Shown here in pieces: positions 1 through 10,500 of a stretch of 64,000 nt of DNA. The notes below the pieces were generated by a model, which saw nothing but the letters and a program-made list of their open reading frames with translations, was not told the origin of the DNA and did not search any database. The stretch is from positions 53,412,067 through 53,476,066 of the forward strand of contig CM018698.1 in the NCBI GenBank assembly GCA_009363875.1, in the 5' to 3' direction. Positions within the stretch are counted from its first letter, which is position 1; every line of letters begins with the position of its first letter. The translations under genes and the position numbers were made by a program. The DNA comes from Mikania micrantha. Taxonomy: Eukaryota > Streptophyta > Magnoliopsida > Asterales > Asteraceae.

Positions 1-1
1 C

Positions 2-1834
2 TGTGACGCCTCAAAGCAAGGGCTCGGTTGCGTACTGATGCAACGCGAGAAAGTTATAGCATACGCGTCACGACAATTGAAAGTGCACGAAAAGAACTAC
101 ACAACTCACGACCTAGAGTTGGGAGCCGTAGTGTTCGCACTAAAGATTTGGCGACACTATCTATACGGCACCAAGTGTACGATATTCACTGATCATAAGA
201 GCCTACAACACATCTTCGACCAGAAAGAGTTAAACATGAGACAACGCAGGTGGGTCGAGCTGATAGGCGATTATGACTGTGCAATCAAATACCATCCTGG
301 TAAAGCCAATGTAGTCGCCGACGCACTAAGCCGGAAAGAAACAACCAAACGCGTGCGCGCGCTACAACTCACCATACACTCCGAATTGCCTAACCAAATT
401 CGAGTTGCACAACAAGAAACGTTGAAAACCGAAAATCTCACTCTCGAAGCCATGAGAGGGATGGATAAACAGATGAAACAAAAGGACGACGGAGCTTACT
501 ACCTGATGGATCGTATTTGGATTCCACGTTTTGGAGACTTAAGGAAGGTAGTAATGGATGAAGCCCATAAGAGCCGATATTCAGTCCATCCAGGTTCTGA
601 CAAGATGTACCACGATTTAAAGACAACCTATTGGTGGCCTAACATGAAGTCAGAAATCGCAACGTATGTGAGTAAATGTCTGACTTGCTCAAAGGTTAAG
701 GTCGAATACCAAAAACCTTCAGGACTACTTCAACAACCAGAAATTCCAATATGGAAATGGGAGCAGATTTCCATGGATTTTATCACAAAGCTGCCAAAGA
801 CAACAAGTGGCTGCGATACCATCTGGGTTATCGTAGACCGACTTACGAAATCGGCACACTTCCTGCCGATCAAAGAAACGGATAAATTGGAAAGGTTGAC
901 CCGAATCTACTTGAAGGAAATCGTATCCAGACACGGAGTCCCGATCTCCATAATATCAGACCGAGACAGCCGTTTCACGGCTCACTTTTGGAAGTCCTTG
1001 CACAAGGCACTCGGGACGAGGTTGGATATGAGTACTGCTTATCACCCACAAACGGATGGTCAGAGTGAACGAACCATCCAGACCTTGGAAGACATGCTTC
1101 GAGCATGTGTGATTGATTTTGGTAACAGCTGGGAGACTCACTTACCCTTGGTAGAGTTCTCATATAACAACAGCTACCACACCAGCATTGGAGCTGCACC
1201 ATTTGAAGCGCTTTACGGGCGTAAATGCAGATCACCACTCTGTTGGGCGGAAGTTGGGGAAAGCCAAATGACCGGACCCGAGCTTGTGCACGAAACAACT
1301 GAAAAGATCGTGCAAATTCGTAACAGAATGGCGGCAGCTCGGGATCGACAGAAGAGCTATGCAGATAAGAGGCGCAAACCTTTGGTATTCCAAGTAGGAG
1401 ACCGAGTACTTCTTAAAGTCTCGCCTTGGAAGGGAGTGATACGATTTGGGAAACGGGGAAAGCTAAACCCTCGCTATATAGGACCATTCGAGATCACTAA
1501 ACGGATAGGCCCCGTGGCCTACGAACTACAGCTACCACAGGAATTGAGTAGCGTACACAATGTGTTCCACGTTTCAAACCTCAAGAAATGCTTATCAAAC
1601 GAAACGCTCACAATTCCTTTGGAGGAAATTCAGATTGATGAACAACTTCACTTTGTTGAGGAACCGGTGGAAATTATGGACCGGGAACTCAAGAAGTTGA
1701 AACATAGTAAGATACCCATTGTAAAGGTTCGATGGAACTCACGACGAGGACCGGAATACACCTGGGAACGTGAGGATCAGATGAAGAATAAGTATCCTCA
1801 TCTATTCGCCGAACAAACCAACACCGGCACGTGA
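2..1834 (+). CDS. Ty3/Gypsy (element C) pol 3' fragment: RNase H, integrase, chromodomain-like tail
   Basis: This is the C-terminal part of a Gypsy polyprotein, open from the left edge of the window (frame 2) to TGA at 1832-1834 with no internal stop. It begins in RNase H (CDASKQGLG, then FTDHKSLQH and ADALSR). The integrase zinc finger follows (HPGSDKMYHDL ... CLTCSK), then the catalytic core, with the first Asp in SMDFITKLP, the second in SIISDRDSRF and the Glu in QSERTIQTLEDM. The C-terminal basic region has GDRVLLKVSPWKG, and the end resembles a chromodomain (VKVRWNSRRGPEYTWERED), which suggests the Tekay/Del group of chromoviruses. The product would reverse-transcribe and integrate the element. 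Protease and reverse transcriptase lie left of the window. The absence of lesions contrasts with every other polyprotein here and suggests a younger copy. Confidence 0.93.
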   Translation, partial: CDASKQGLGCVLMQREKVIAYASRQLKVHEKNYTTHDLELGAVVFALKIWRHYLYGTKCTIFTDHKSLQHIFDQKELNMRQRRWVELIGDYDCAIKYHPGKANVVADALSRKETTKRVRALQLTIHSELPNQIRVAQQETLKTENLTLEAMRGMDKQMKQKDDGAYYLMDRIWIPRFGDLRKVVMDEAHKSRYSVHPGSDKMYHDLKTTYWWPNMKSEIATYVSKCLTCSKVKVEYQKPSGLLQQPEIPIWKWEQISMDFITKLPKTTSGCDTIWVIVDRLTKSAHFLPIKETDKLERLTRIYLKEIVSRHGVPISIISDRDSRFTAHFWKSLHKALGTRLDMSTAYHPQTDGQSERTIQTLEDMLRACVIDFGNSWETHLPLVEFSYNNSYHTSIGAAPFEALYGRKCRSPLCWAEVGESQMTGPELVHETTEKIVQIRNRMAAARDRQKSYADKRRKPLVFQVGDRVLLKVSPWKGVIRFGKRGKLNPRYIGPFEITKRIGPVAYELQLPQELSSVHNVFHVSNLKKCLSNETLTIPLEEIQIDEQLHFVEEPVEIMDRELKKLKHSKIPIVKVRWNSRRGPEYTWEREDQMKNKYPHLFAEQTNTGT

Positions 1835-1838
1835 ACTG

Positions 1839-1874
1839 AATTTCGGGACGAAATTCCCAATAACTAGGGGATGA
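1839..1874 (+). promoter_or_regulatory. Pre-PPT palindrome and polypurine tract of Gypsy C
   Basis: The palindrome AATTTCGGGACGAAATT (1839-1855) lies five bases after the pol stop codon. The purine-rich AGGGGATGA follows and abuts the LTR start at 1875. The purine tract is the expected plus-strand primer. The same palindrome precedes the LTR in Gypsy A (twice) and in Gypsy B. Confidence 0.75.
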
Positions 1875-2221
1875 TGTGACACCTCGTAATTTCCAGGTCA
1901 GCAACTCTATTATTTTAATAATAATGTTTATTAATTATTTCATACGTGGCACTAGAATAAATGCATTTAGTGTGACACGTGGCACAACAGTCTGAACACG
2001 CCGATAATTCGAGGAATTATCGCACAACACTCGCACGTGTCTTGAATGACGAACGTTGGTGAACGGATCAAGCGGTAACACGAAAACACTGCACTTAGGT
2101 TCGGTGAACCTAAATTAGCTAGAACAAGACCAATAGAACGAGAAACGATGATCGTATTCGAGAAATACGAAAGATTCGGTTCAAAACAATGAATTGGGCC
2201 TATTGGACTCAGCCGAAACCC

Positions 2222-2459
2222 ATCGCGGTACGCGATGGGCAATCAATTGGGCTTTCGCGGTACACGAAGCTTGAGCGGGGAAATTTGAATTCTCCGAAAA
2301 ACGTCGCGGTATGCGACGACCGATCATTTTCCACCATCGCGGTACGCGATGTGTTTCGGGAACCAGACGATTATTTTAATCATCGCGTGTCGCGGAGCTT
2401 CTTTTTGGGCGGTGTCGCGGTACGCGACAGGTCTAGTTCGCAGAAATCTTTATATATCC
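2222..2459 (+). promoter_or_regulatory. Putative LTR promoter: CGCGGTACGCG palindromes upstream of a TATA box
   Basis: ATCGCGGTACGCGAT occurs at 2222-2236 and 2336-2350, and GTCGCGGTACGCGAC at 2414-2428. Variants lie near 2254, at 2303-2317 and near 2382. A TATA-like TTTATATATCC follows at 2449-2459. Retrotransposon transcription would be expected to start about 30 bases downstream. The enhancer-like role of the palindromes is inference. Confidence 0.5.
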
Positions 2460-3243
2460 AAGATGAAATCATTCTGTCGACCCTACTCCATCTCTCTCGA
2501 CTGAAATCACCATACTCGACCATTTACCCTCTGTTACACCACCATTGTGCCATTGGAAGACCTTGTTGAAGGATTGAAGCCCCTTTGGAAGCTTGGAGCA
2601 AGTTAGAAGACGCCTATTACCGTCTTGCACGAGTCAAAGCCGTTGTGGAGGCTGTTACTGGACGTCTTGAAGCCATACACATCTGTTCCAGCCTTATCTT
2701 GACCATCTTGCACCTCCTAAGGTAGTTCTCTAACACTATTTCGGGTTTAAGCACTTAGAATCACACATGCAAGGGGAAATACCCACATGCATCACCATCA
2801 CCACCTTGAGCACGAAATTTTGTGATGTTAGATCTATTTTTGATGTTGATGCTACTGGTTTGATGTTACTTAGATGATCTATGGTGATTTTTATATCAAA
2901 AGATGGTTATTTGTCGATTTCATTATGAAATAGGTACATATGGTTACATGCATGAACGATCTAAGCATTTATACATGATTTTTGATAATAGAATGTTATG
3001 ATAAGTGATATTGATGATGGATTTCAATGTATAGAAGTATTGATTTCGATCAAATGCATGCCTAGTTACATTATTACTAAATATGGAAACTTTTATGTTA
3101 CATATTGGTGATTTTTGATGAAATGACCACATGCATGTGTTTAGATCTATATGTTATGCTTAAAATGATGATTAGAAACTATTGTGATGGATACTTGATG
3201 CATAGAAAGGTCTAGGATAGTCAAAAGTGTGATTTTTGTGAAC

Positions 3244-3730
3244 GTTACTATAAATAGTAACTTTTTGTCACAAGATTGCAAATTGATAAAATGTATGATA
3301 ATGTCTTGAGTCTAACATGCTCATTTGGTGATTATATGATGATATTGGAAGGTATATGTTATTAGAAACTTGATTTTTGTGCTATGGTCATAAGTTACTA
3401 AATATAGTAACTTTATTTGGTTAGATTCACGATTCATCACATGTTAGGTGGAATGATCATGATTAATAGGCTATTTAGGACTAAGATGATAATATTAGAT
3501 GATGTTGATTGTTAAACTTGATGAAATATGCTTATTTTAGTAACTTTCCATAAATGGAAACTTTTACGCGCAAACTATGCTAAACCGGCTATGTGTATCT
3601 ATGTGCTATGTGATAACATGCTCATTTAGGATAAATATGCATGTTAGAATAATCGGAATATGATTTTATGCATAACTTGCCAAATATGGAAACTTTCCTA
3701 AAATAGAAACTTACCATAAATGGTAAGTTT
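3244..3730 (+). repeat. Set of short hairpins with TAAA-type loops inside the Gypsy C LTR
   Basis: The perfect palindrome GTTACTATAAATAGTAAC lies at 3244-3261 and AGTTACTAAATATAGTAACT at 3393-3412. A related near-palindrome lies around 3538-3565. At 3707-3730 there is a 24-base inverted repeat with 10-base arms around TAAA. Related half-sites (TATGGAAACTTT) occur near 3080 and 3685. The function is unknown. Confidence 0.6.
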
Positions 3731-4810
3731 CCTCATGGGAACGATTTTGGTATCCGTACACTTCACACAACACTAAATCGCACACTTACACGAAAACTTG
3801 ATCCAAACCGTCACCAACGGGTCGTTAGGTCAAACACGATCGACACGGTCAAACACGGTCAACTCGACCTACGTAACCACTTAGTGTTGTTGAACACTAA
3901 CACGGTCCGGTGAGACCCACACTTGTGAACACAAACTCATAGTACCTATGTGATATAGGTGACTACTAGCCGGCGAGCTACGCAACTCTTTTGAGCTAAC
4001 GCATTACTCAAACTCAGGTGAGTTTACGGCCCCACTTTTACTCTTTAATTGCTTTTACTCAACTTTGGGGTGAGAATACTATGCAACTGTTTTAGATGTA
4101 TGACTGGTATGTTGTAAAACTATTTTCGAGTGTACTCTTTATCGCATAAAGCCCTCACTTATCCTTACCGTCAGTTGTATGACAAACGAGTCGTTATTAC
4201 GTAGTACTACTGGGTTTGACTAGCCCCACTCGGCAACAACGTTGACTGGATGTCATAACGAGTGTAATATCGATGTGAATTGCGAGTTCAGCGATGACTC
4301 GCGGAGGCAAACGAGAACAGTCTAGTTTCGGTAAGATGACATGACACACTCACGGATCGTAGATCCAACAACTAAACTTAACATGCCCAGTATATATCTG
4401 TTTACTATTTATGTCTGTCTAAACCTGTGAACTCACCAACTTTTTAGTTGACACTTTTCGCATGTATTCTCAGGTAACTAATGGAGCACACGCTAGGACG
4501 CTCACAAGGATACACTAAGGAGTCAAGCTTACATTTAGACTCATGTCCTAGGCTTGTGTGCATTTGCTACGTTTTTAAAACAATTTAATCATTTGTAGTG
4601 TTTCTTTCAAACAATTACTTTCCGCTGCGATTATATGTAATTCTGATGCTTAACATTTTCCGCTGCATACTTATATAAACTTGTTTGGTTTTACAAACTG
4701 TGTGAATGTGTAACTCATATAGAGTCGTTCTATATGACCATGAGCTATGATTCTGGCCACGTCACACCCACGTGGACTGACACCACGAGTGGGAATTTGG
4801 GGGTGTGACA

Positions 4811-7015
4811 TGATTCAACAACAGTATTTACTGAAACATAATCATTAGGTTCTATAACATAGAACCTATATGCCTTGGAATGTTCTGCATATCCAATAAA
4901 GATGCAATCTATGCCTCTTTCTCCCAAATTTTTCTTTTTGGGTTCATTAAGCCTTACTACAGCTCTGCAATCCCAAATTCTTAAATAGTTCAAATTTGGA
5001 GGCTTGCCATACCAAAGTTCATATGGGGTTATCTTGTTCCTTTTATTTGGAACTCTATTTAATAAATAGCAGGCTGTTAACATAACCTCACCCCAAAAAC
5101 CTTCACTTAAACCAGAATATGATAACATAGAATTAACCATTTCTTTTAAAACTCTATTTTTCCTCTCAGACACTCCATTTTGTTGTGGAGTGTAAGGAGC
5201 AGTGATTTGATGTATAATTCCCACTGATTGAAAATAACTTGGATCATAATATTCACCTCCCCTATCAGTGCGTAATGTCTTAATTAATTCATTTCTTTGC
5301 AACTCTACTTCAGTTTTATATATTTTAAATTTATCTAATGCTTCATTTTTAGAGTATAAAAGATATACATAACAAAATCTAGAAGCATCATCAATAAATG
5401 TAACAATATATTTTTTATTTCCTATAGATGGAGTTGCATGAAAATCACATAAGTCACTATGTATCAATTCTAGCACCTTAGATTCTCTTTGAACATGTGT
5501 GAACGGTAATCTAGTTATCTTTGTTAGCATGCAAGTTTTACATTTTTCATTATTCATTTCAAATGTGGGTATCATACTCAATTTTGACATTTCTTTAAGT
5601 CTTTTATAATGTACATGTCCTAGTCTAGCATACCATATTTCTGATTTATTTAAATTACTACTAGAACTTGATGAAGTCATGCACACAGATTCATTACTAA
5701 AAGAAACATCAAGATTCAACTTAAACATGCCATTACAAAGATAACCAAAACCTACAAAAGTACCATGTCTTGACAAGATAAACTTGTCACTTTCTAACAC
5801 TTGTTTGTAACCACAATTATTCAACATAATACCAGACAAGAGATTCTTTCGAATCCCTGGAACATACAAGACATTGTCTAAACATAAACATTTTCCAGAA
5901 GTAAAAACAAGCTTCACTTTTCCTAGTCCTTTGATTGGTTCAGTTGCAACGTTTCCCATCTTTATAACACATCCATCTTCAATTGGATGAAAGTCCTTAA
6001 ACCAATGAAGATCTTTACACACGTGACTTGTTGCACCTGAATCAACCCACCAAGCAATATCATCATCCTGCACATAACATGCCTCAGAAATTAGTGATAC
6101 ATAATTCAAAACAGAATTATAACTTTGTACTAAATTCTGACCTTGTTGCTTGTTTGGGTCCTTAGACCCACTTGGACCAGCTTCCTTGTTGTGTTTACCA
6201 ACACGACAATCCTTTTTAAAGTGACCAACTTTGCCACATTTCCAACAAGTTATGATTTGCTTCTTGTTTAAACCCTTGTTGTCTTTACCTTGAAACTTTC
6301 GTCTCCCTTTATGCTTCTGATTATTCTTGGATGATCCACCTTCTTCAACTAAGTTAACAGAAGAAGGTCCAACAGGTTTCTTATCATCATTTACCCACGT
6401 TTTTTCAAAGCCCCTCAAAGATTCTTCAATTCTGAAGTGGCTTCCAAATTCAACCAAAGTTAATTCTCCTTTCTGATGTTTTAGATTATGTTTATAATCT
6501 TTCCAGGAAGGAGGTAACTTATCAATGATACTTGAAACCTGAATGGATTCATCCATTTTCATATCATGTTGACTAAATTGTCCTAAAATCCTCAACAATT
6601 CGTTATATTGTTCCATGACAGATCGAGAGTCAACCATTTTATAGTTTATAAAATTACTCACAAGAAACTTCTTACTAGAAGAATCTTCTGCCATATATTT
6701 GGCTTCTAGGTTATCCCATAACACTTTTGCAGTCTCTACGTTTTGATAAATATCAAATAGAGCATCACACATACCGTTCAAAATATGACCAAGGCAGATG
6801 TAGTTGTCATTCTCCCACTTTGATCGTTTCCAGATTTGTTACAAGTTTCCATCTTCAAGTATTTCGGGTATGGGAGTGCTTAACACGTACACCACTTTCA
6901 AAGTCGTGAGAAGGGAGTGCATCTTCTTCTGCCAACGCCTGAAATCCTGGCCTTCAAACTTTTCCAGTTTGTCAAACTTACTCGTCATCTCCTTCGTCGA
7001 ATTCTTGTTCGCCAT
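4811..7015 (-). pseudogene. Copia 1 gag-protease-integrase, with one nonsense codon and 3' interruption
   Basis: Gag starts at the ATG at 7015-7013 (MANKNSTKEM). The N-terminal part is of the UBN2 gag type (FEGQDFRRWQKKM). A TAA at 6841-6839 breaks the frame after about 58 codons, and the same frame then continues open to the Gypsy C junction. Domains after the stop are gag, the zinc knuckle CWKCGKVGHFKKDC, the protease motif WWVDSGATSHV, a pre-integrase HHCC region (YARLGHVHYKRL ... CKTCML), and the integrase core with Asp in HSDLCDF, Asp in RTDRGGEYY and Glu in PQQNGVSERKNR. The product would form particles and integrate copies. One nonsense codon and an otherwise clean frame imply modest decay before or after Gypsy C arrived. 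Confidence 0.88.
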
Positions 7016-7344
7016 CTTCAACAGATAGTTTCATCTTTGTAGAGAATTTCCAGAAAAAACACGAACAACGGATGAATCGAAAGTCGTGGAACACACTTTC
7101 AGATCAAACTATTTGCGGTTCACCCAAATATTTGATCAGATAAAGTTCGATTTCGCTCAAGAACAAGTATGAAATTCGCTGTGTAAAAATTGAATGAACC
7201 AGAGTCTCACGAATTCGATCATTTTTGGGCGCAAAATATTTGGAAACTGCCTCCAGGCAGTTTTTCCAAATTTTCGTTTTTCACGATTTTGCCACAAAAG
7301 TTGTAAACCAAATTTTCATGTAAAATTCGTAAAAATCAAATTTC

Positions 7345-7570
7345 TATTGATTTTTTAAAATTCGACCCCAGCCAGGGGCTGCCGCCCCTTGGACCCCGCT
7401 AACAGGGGGCGCTGCCCCCGACCCCCGCCAAGGGGGCGTTGCCCCCTTGGAACCCCCATTGAATTTATAAAATATTAAACTAGCATGCACCCCACACCCA
7501 ACCTGTTTAATGATTTCATAATTCATATTGATCGATCAAATTAATCCCAAATACACTAAAATATCTAACA
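7345..7570 (-). repeat. 5' LTR region of Copia 1 with GC-rich hairpins
   Basis: On the minus strand this begins TGTTAGATATTTTAG at 7570. It contains strong GC-rich inverted repeats, for example GGGGGCGCTGCCCCC at 7405-7419 and GGGGCTGCCGCCCC near 7375-7388. A related LTR fragment occurs at 11308-11461. The inner boundary of the LTR is not resolved; the start at 7345 is only the edge of the recognisable part. Another hairpin, with arms TTTGGAAACTGCC and GGCAGTTTTTCCAAA, lies at about 7249-7280. Confidence 0.6.
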
Positions 7571-9553
7571 GGTATGCGGTAAACTTGGATGCAGACCCAA
7601 AAATGATTCCTTTCAGCAACAGGTTATTCAAATTAGGAAAAAATTAACGTTGGTACCTTAAACTAAACAAATAACCTAAAATGGAAAGATGTGAGAATTT
7701 CGTTAGCTTATATAATTATAAGATTAATTCCTGACTTTGTTCTTTAAAAATGCTGCAATTTGTTGGTTTCGTCTTTTAAATTCAAAAATTAGTAAGGTGT
7801 TTCTATTTTGAAATTTTTGCACTAATTTTGTCCTTTCTCACTAACCTCGTTAAAAGATTCTGTTAAAAGTCTCATGCCCATTTCATGTGATGGGTAAATT
7901 CGTAAATACATCCCTTTCTCCTTCCAGAAACAACATTAGAGATAATTACACAAATTGTCAATGTGGTTTGATAAAAATAACTGGTTTGTGTACTAAGGAT
8001 TTAAAATAACATGTCTGAGTTTTATGCTTCAATTTTGTAACAAGTTTGTGTACTAAGGATTTAAAATAACATGTTTGGATTACACAAATTGTCAATGTGG
8101 TTTGATAATTACACAGTATTATGGCCACCTATTATTCACTATTCTGTTAAACTAGGTTAAGATGACAAAAATAACCTTTGACTTCTTGAATAGTCAAAGT
8201 TAAAATAGACATGGGAAGTAATTCATTTTGTAAAACTGGTTCCCCATTTAGGTAATTTTTTTTATTTGACTAGTTTGAGAAAGAAACATAACTTCGAAGC
8301 AGCATCTCTATCATTTTTTCAGTAGGTGTATATGGTTTGTCTTCATCTCACCCAACCTCACTCAAAATGGGATTATTATGGGTATGTTATTGTTGAGAAT
8401 GAAACACAACCCAAATCAACCAATTCTCATGAAAATGAGTTAAAATTTTCATCTTTAGTAAACTAGTAAGGCTTACCTAACAAGGATAACCAAAAATCAA
8501 AAACAAAAAGAACATTGATACTTACCGACTGATCAACTATAGGATTTAATGATTGCAAGACCTTTGCAACATTGAATAAACCGATTAAACCAATCTGAAT
8601 AAACCGAATTCAATCTTACAGATTATTAATAAGATGATAAATTTAAATTTGAATTCGGTTTAATCGGTTAACTAAACAAGTCAAATTTATAAAAAAAATG
8701 GAATTAAAAACCGAAATTCGGATATGGTTAGGTACCGAATTCGGAATTTGGATATAGCTAGAACCAAAACGAAAACTGAATTCAAAATTCGGTTCGATTT
8801 TTTCAGGTACAAATACGTTTCGGTTTTCGGTATTAATCGATTTTTTGGTTTTTTTTAAACACCTTAACTTTAATATTTGAATTTGCTATGGGGCATTTTT
8901 TTCGGCTAGTCCTGGGCACGCCAATTCTCAGGACCGCCTCTGAGTGTCATGCCAACATAAAATTTTAAAACATATCCCATCACAAAATCGACTACCTCTT
9001 CAAAGAAAAACCAAATACATAAACAACCTGAAAACATAAACACACACAGTGATAAAGACAACATAAATAAAAAACTTAAAACCAAAACATTAATAAAACA
9101 CAAAAGTTAAATAAATAAATAAAATAAATAAATACCACAAAAACAATAAAGAAATATACTTGACGAGCTATATTTTTAGGCTCGGGCTTGATTAGGCGCG
9201 GCTCGTTTGAGTTTTTTACCGATTCGATTCCGAGTATTTTACGAGCCGGCTTGATTTGTTTACGCTCTTAAATGGATATATTTAACATATATCATCTACT
9301 TTTTCCTTTTTATTACCATTTGTGCCTTCAAATCTAGATGGAGAGAAAAATGTAAGGTCACTTAAAAGACCGCATAAGAAAAAGGTAGAGAATGTGAAAC
9401 TTGAAGGAAGTTATTGATGGAAGGTGGGGCCGTGGGGGTGTGTAAAAATATTTGAATCCAAACATCGGAACGAAAAAACCCAAAGTTTCGAATGCAATTA
9501 TCCAAAATTTATAAGCCATATAAAGATGGTCTTGATAGTATGTTGCCCAAGAT
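7571..9553. other. Gene-free AT-rich spacer
   Basis: No protein-like ORF is visible. A 32-base motif is repeated at 7983-8014 and 8043-8074, and a second motif (TACACAAATTGTCAATGTGG and following) at 7947-7973 and 8081-8107, in the order B-A-A-B. Around 8560-8860 there are many degenerate AAACCGAATTCGG-like words, typical of old unclassified repeats. Confidence 0.6.
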
Positions 9554-9580
9554 TAGAGGTGGGCAAAAAAACCCGGAACC

Positions 9581-10500
9581 CACTACAAGAAATTTATGTT
9601 ATTGCAACAACTTCTATAGCAATCATAAAAGTTGTTGCTACAAGTAACATTATAGTAACAAAATATCGTTACTATAGTTTTTTTCATAAAAATGAATAAA
9701 CTATTATGGTTGAAAAGTTTGGCTTCTTTCTTAAAGCCTATAGCAAGGATATGTCATTGCTATAGGTGAAAATGTATTTTTTTTCATCATTGTTGTTTTA
9801 TTTTATATATATAAAAAAGAAAACTTAAAAATAGTTTCATCTACAGCGACACAATATTGTTGCTATAGATATAAATAAAATTATAAAATACTTATTTTAA
9901 TCTTAGAAAAATAATAAGAATATTATAAAAAATATTTTACCTATGGTCACAATATGTAGTTGCTACAGATACAAGTAAATTTATTATTTTTTCCTTTTTG
10001 TATTGTATTTATTAAGAAGAAAATCATAGAAATTAGTTTCACCTATAACAACGAAATGTTGTTACTATAGATAAAAATAATTTTTATAATTAATTACTTT
10101 TAATCTTAGCAAAATAATATGAATATTAAAACAAATATCTTACATATGGCTACAACATGTAGTTGCTACATGTACAAATGAATTTATTTGTGTTTCATTT
10201 TGTTATGTATTTATTAAGTAGCAAATCATATAAATTAGTTTCACCTATAACAACGAAATGTTGTTACTATAGATAAAAATAATTTTTATAATTAATTACT
10301 TTTAGCAAAATAATAGGAATATTAAAACAAATATTTTACATATGGCTACAACAAGTAGTTGCTACATGTACAAATAAATTTACTTGTTTTCATTTTCTTA
10401 TGTATTTACTAAGTAGCAAATCATAGAAATTAATTTCACCGATACAACAAAATGTTTTTTTCCATATGTAAATATAAGTTTTATAATTAATAAGAAAATT
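9581..10500 (+). repeat. CACTA 5' terminal and subterminal repeat region
   Basis: After the 12-base terminal repeat there are many copies of TTGCTATAG, GTTGCTAC and GTTACTATAG in both orientations. Two longer near-duplicates, about 190 bases apart, each contain CACCTATAACAACGAAATG (near 10042 and 10241). In En/Spm elements such subterminal words are bound by TnpA; that role here is by analogy. Confidence 0.75.

Larger units (their letters stand above)
1875..4810 (+). repeat. 3' LTR of Gypsy C (about 2.9 kb)
   Basis: The LTR runs from TGTGACACCTCG after the polypurine tract to GGGGGTGTGACA at 4810, where Copia 1 coding sequence resumes on the minus strand. Both ends have the TG...CA form, and the last 12 bases match the LTR end of Gypsy A. 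No gene is visible in it; the short ORFs are not protein-like. It contains a CG-rich palindrome array upstream of a TATA box (2222-2459) and a set of short hairpins (3244-3730). The 5' LTR is outside the window, so LTR identity and target-site duplication cannot be read. Confidence 0.85.
4811..7570 (-). mobile_element. Ty1/Copia element (Copia 1), 5' portion, interrupted by Gypsy C
   Basis: This minus-strand Copia element begins with an LTR at 7570 (TGTTAGATATT on the minus strand) and continues through gag, protease and integrase. At 4811 it is cut by the LTR of Gypsy C in the middle of coding sequence: the frame reads VSVNTVVES and then enters the LTR. Its reverse transcriptase, RNase H and 3' LTR must lie beyond the left edge, on the far side of Gypsy C. 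No clear tRNA-iMet primer site was found between the LTR and gag. Confidence 0.85.
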
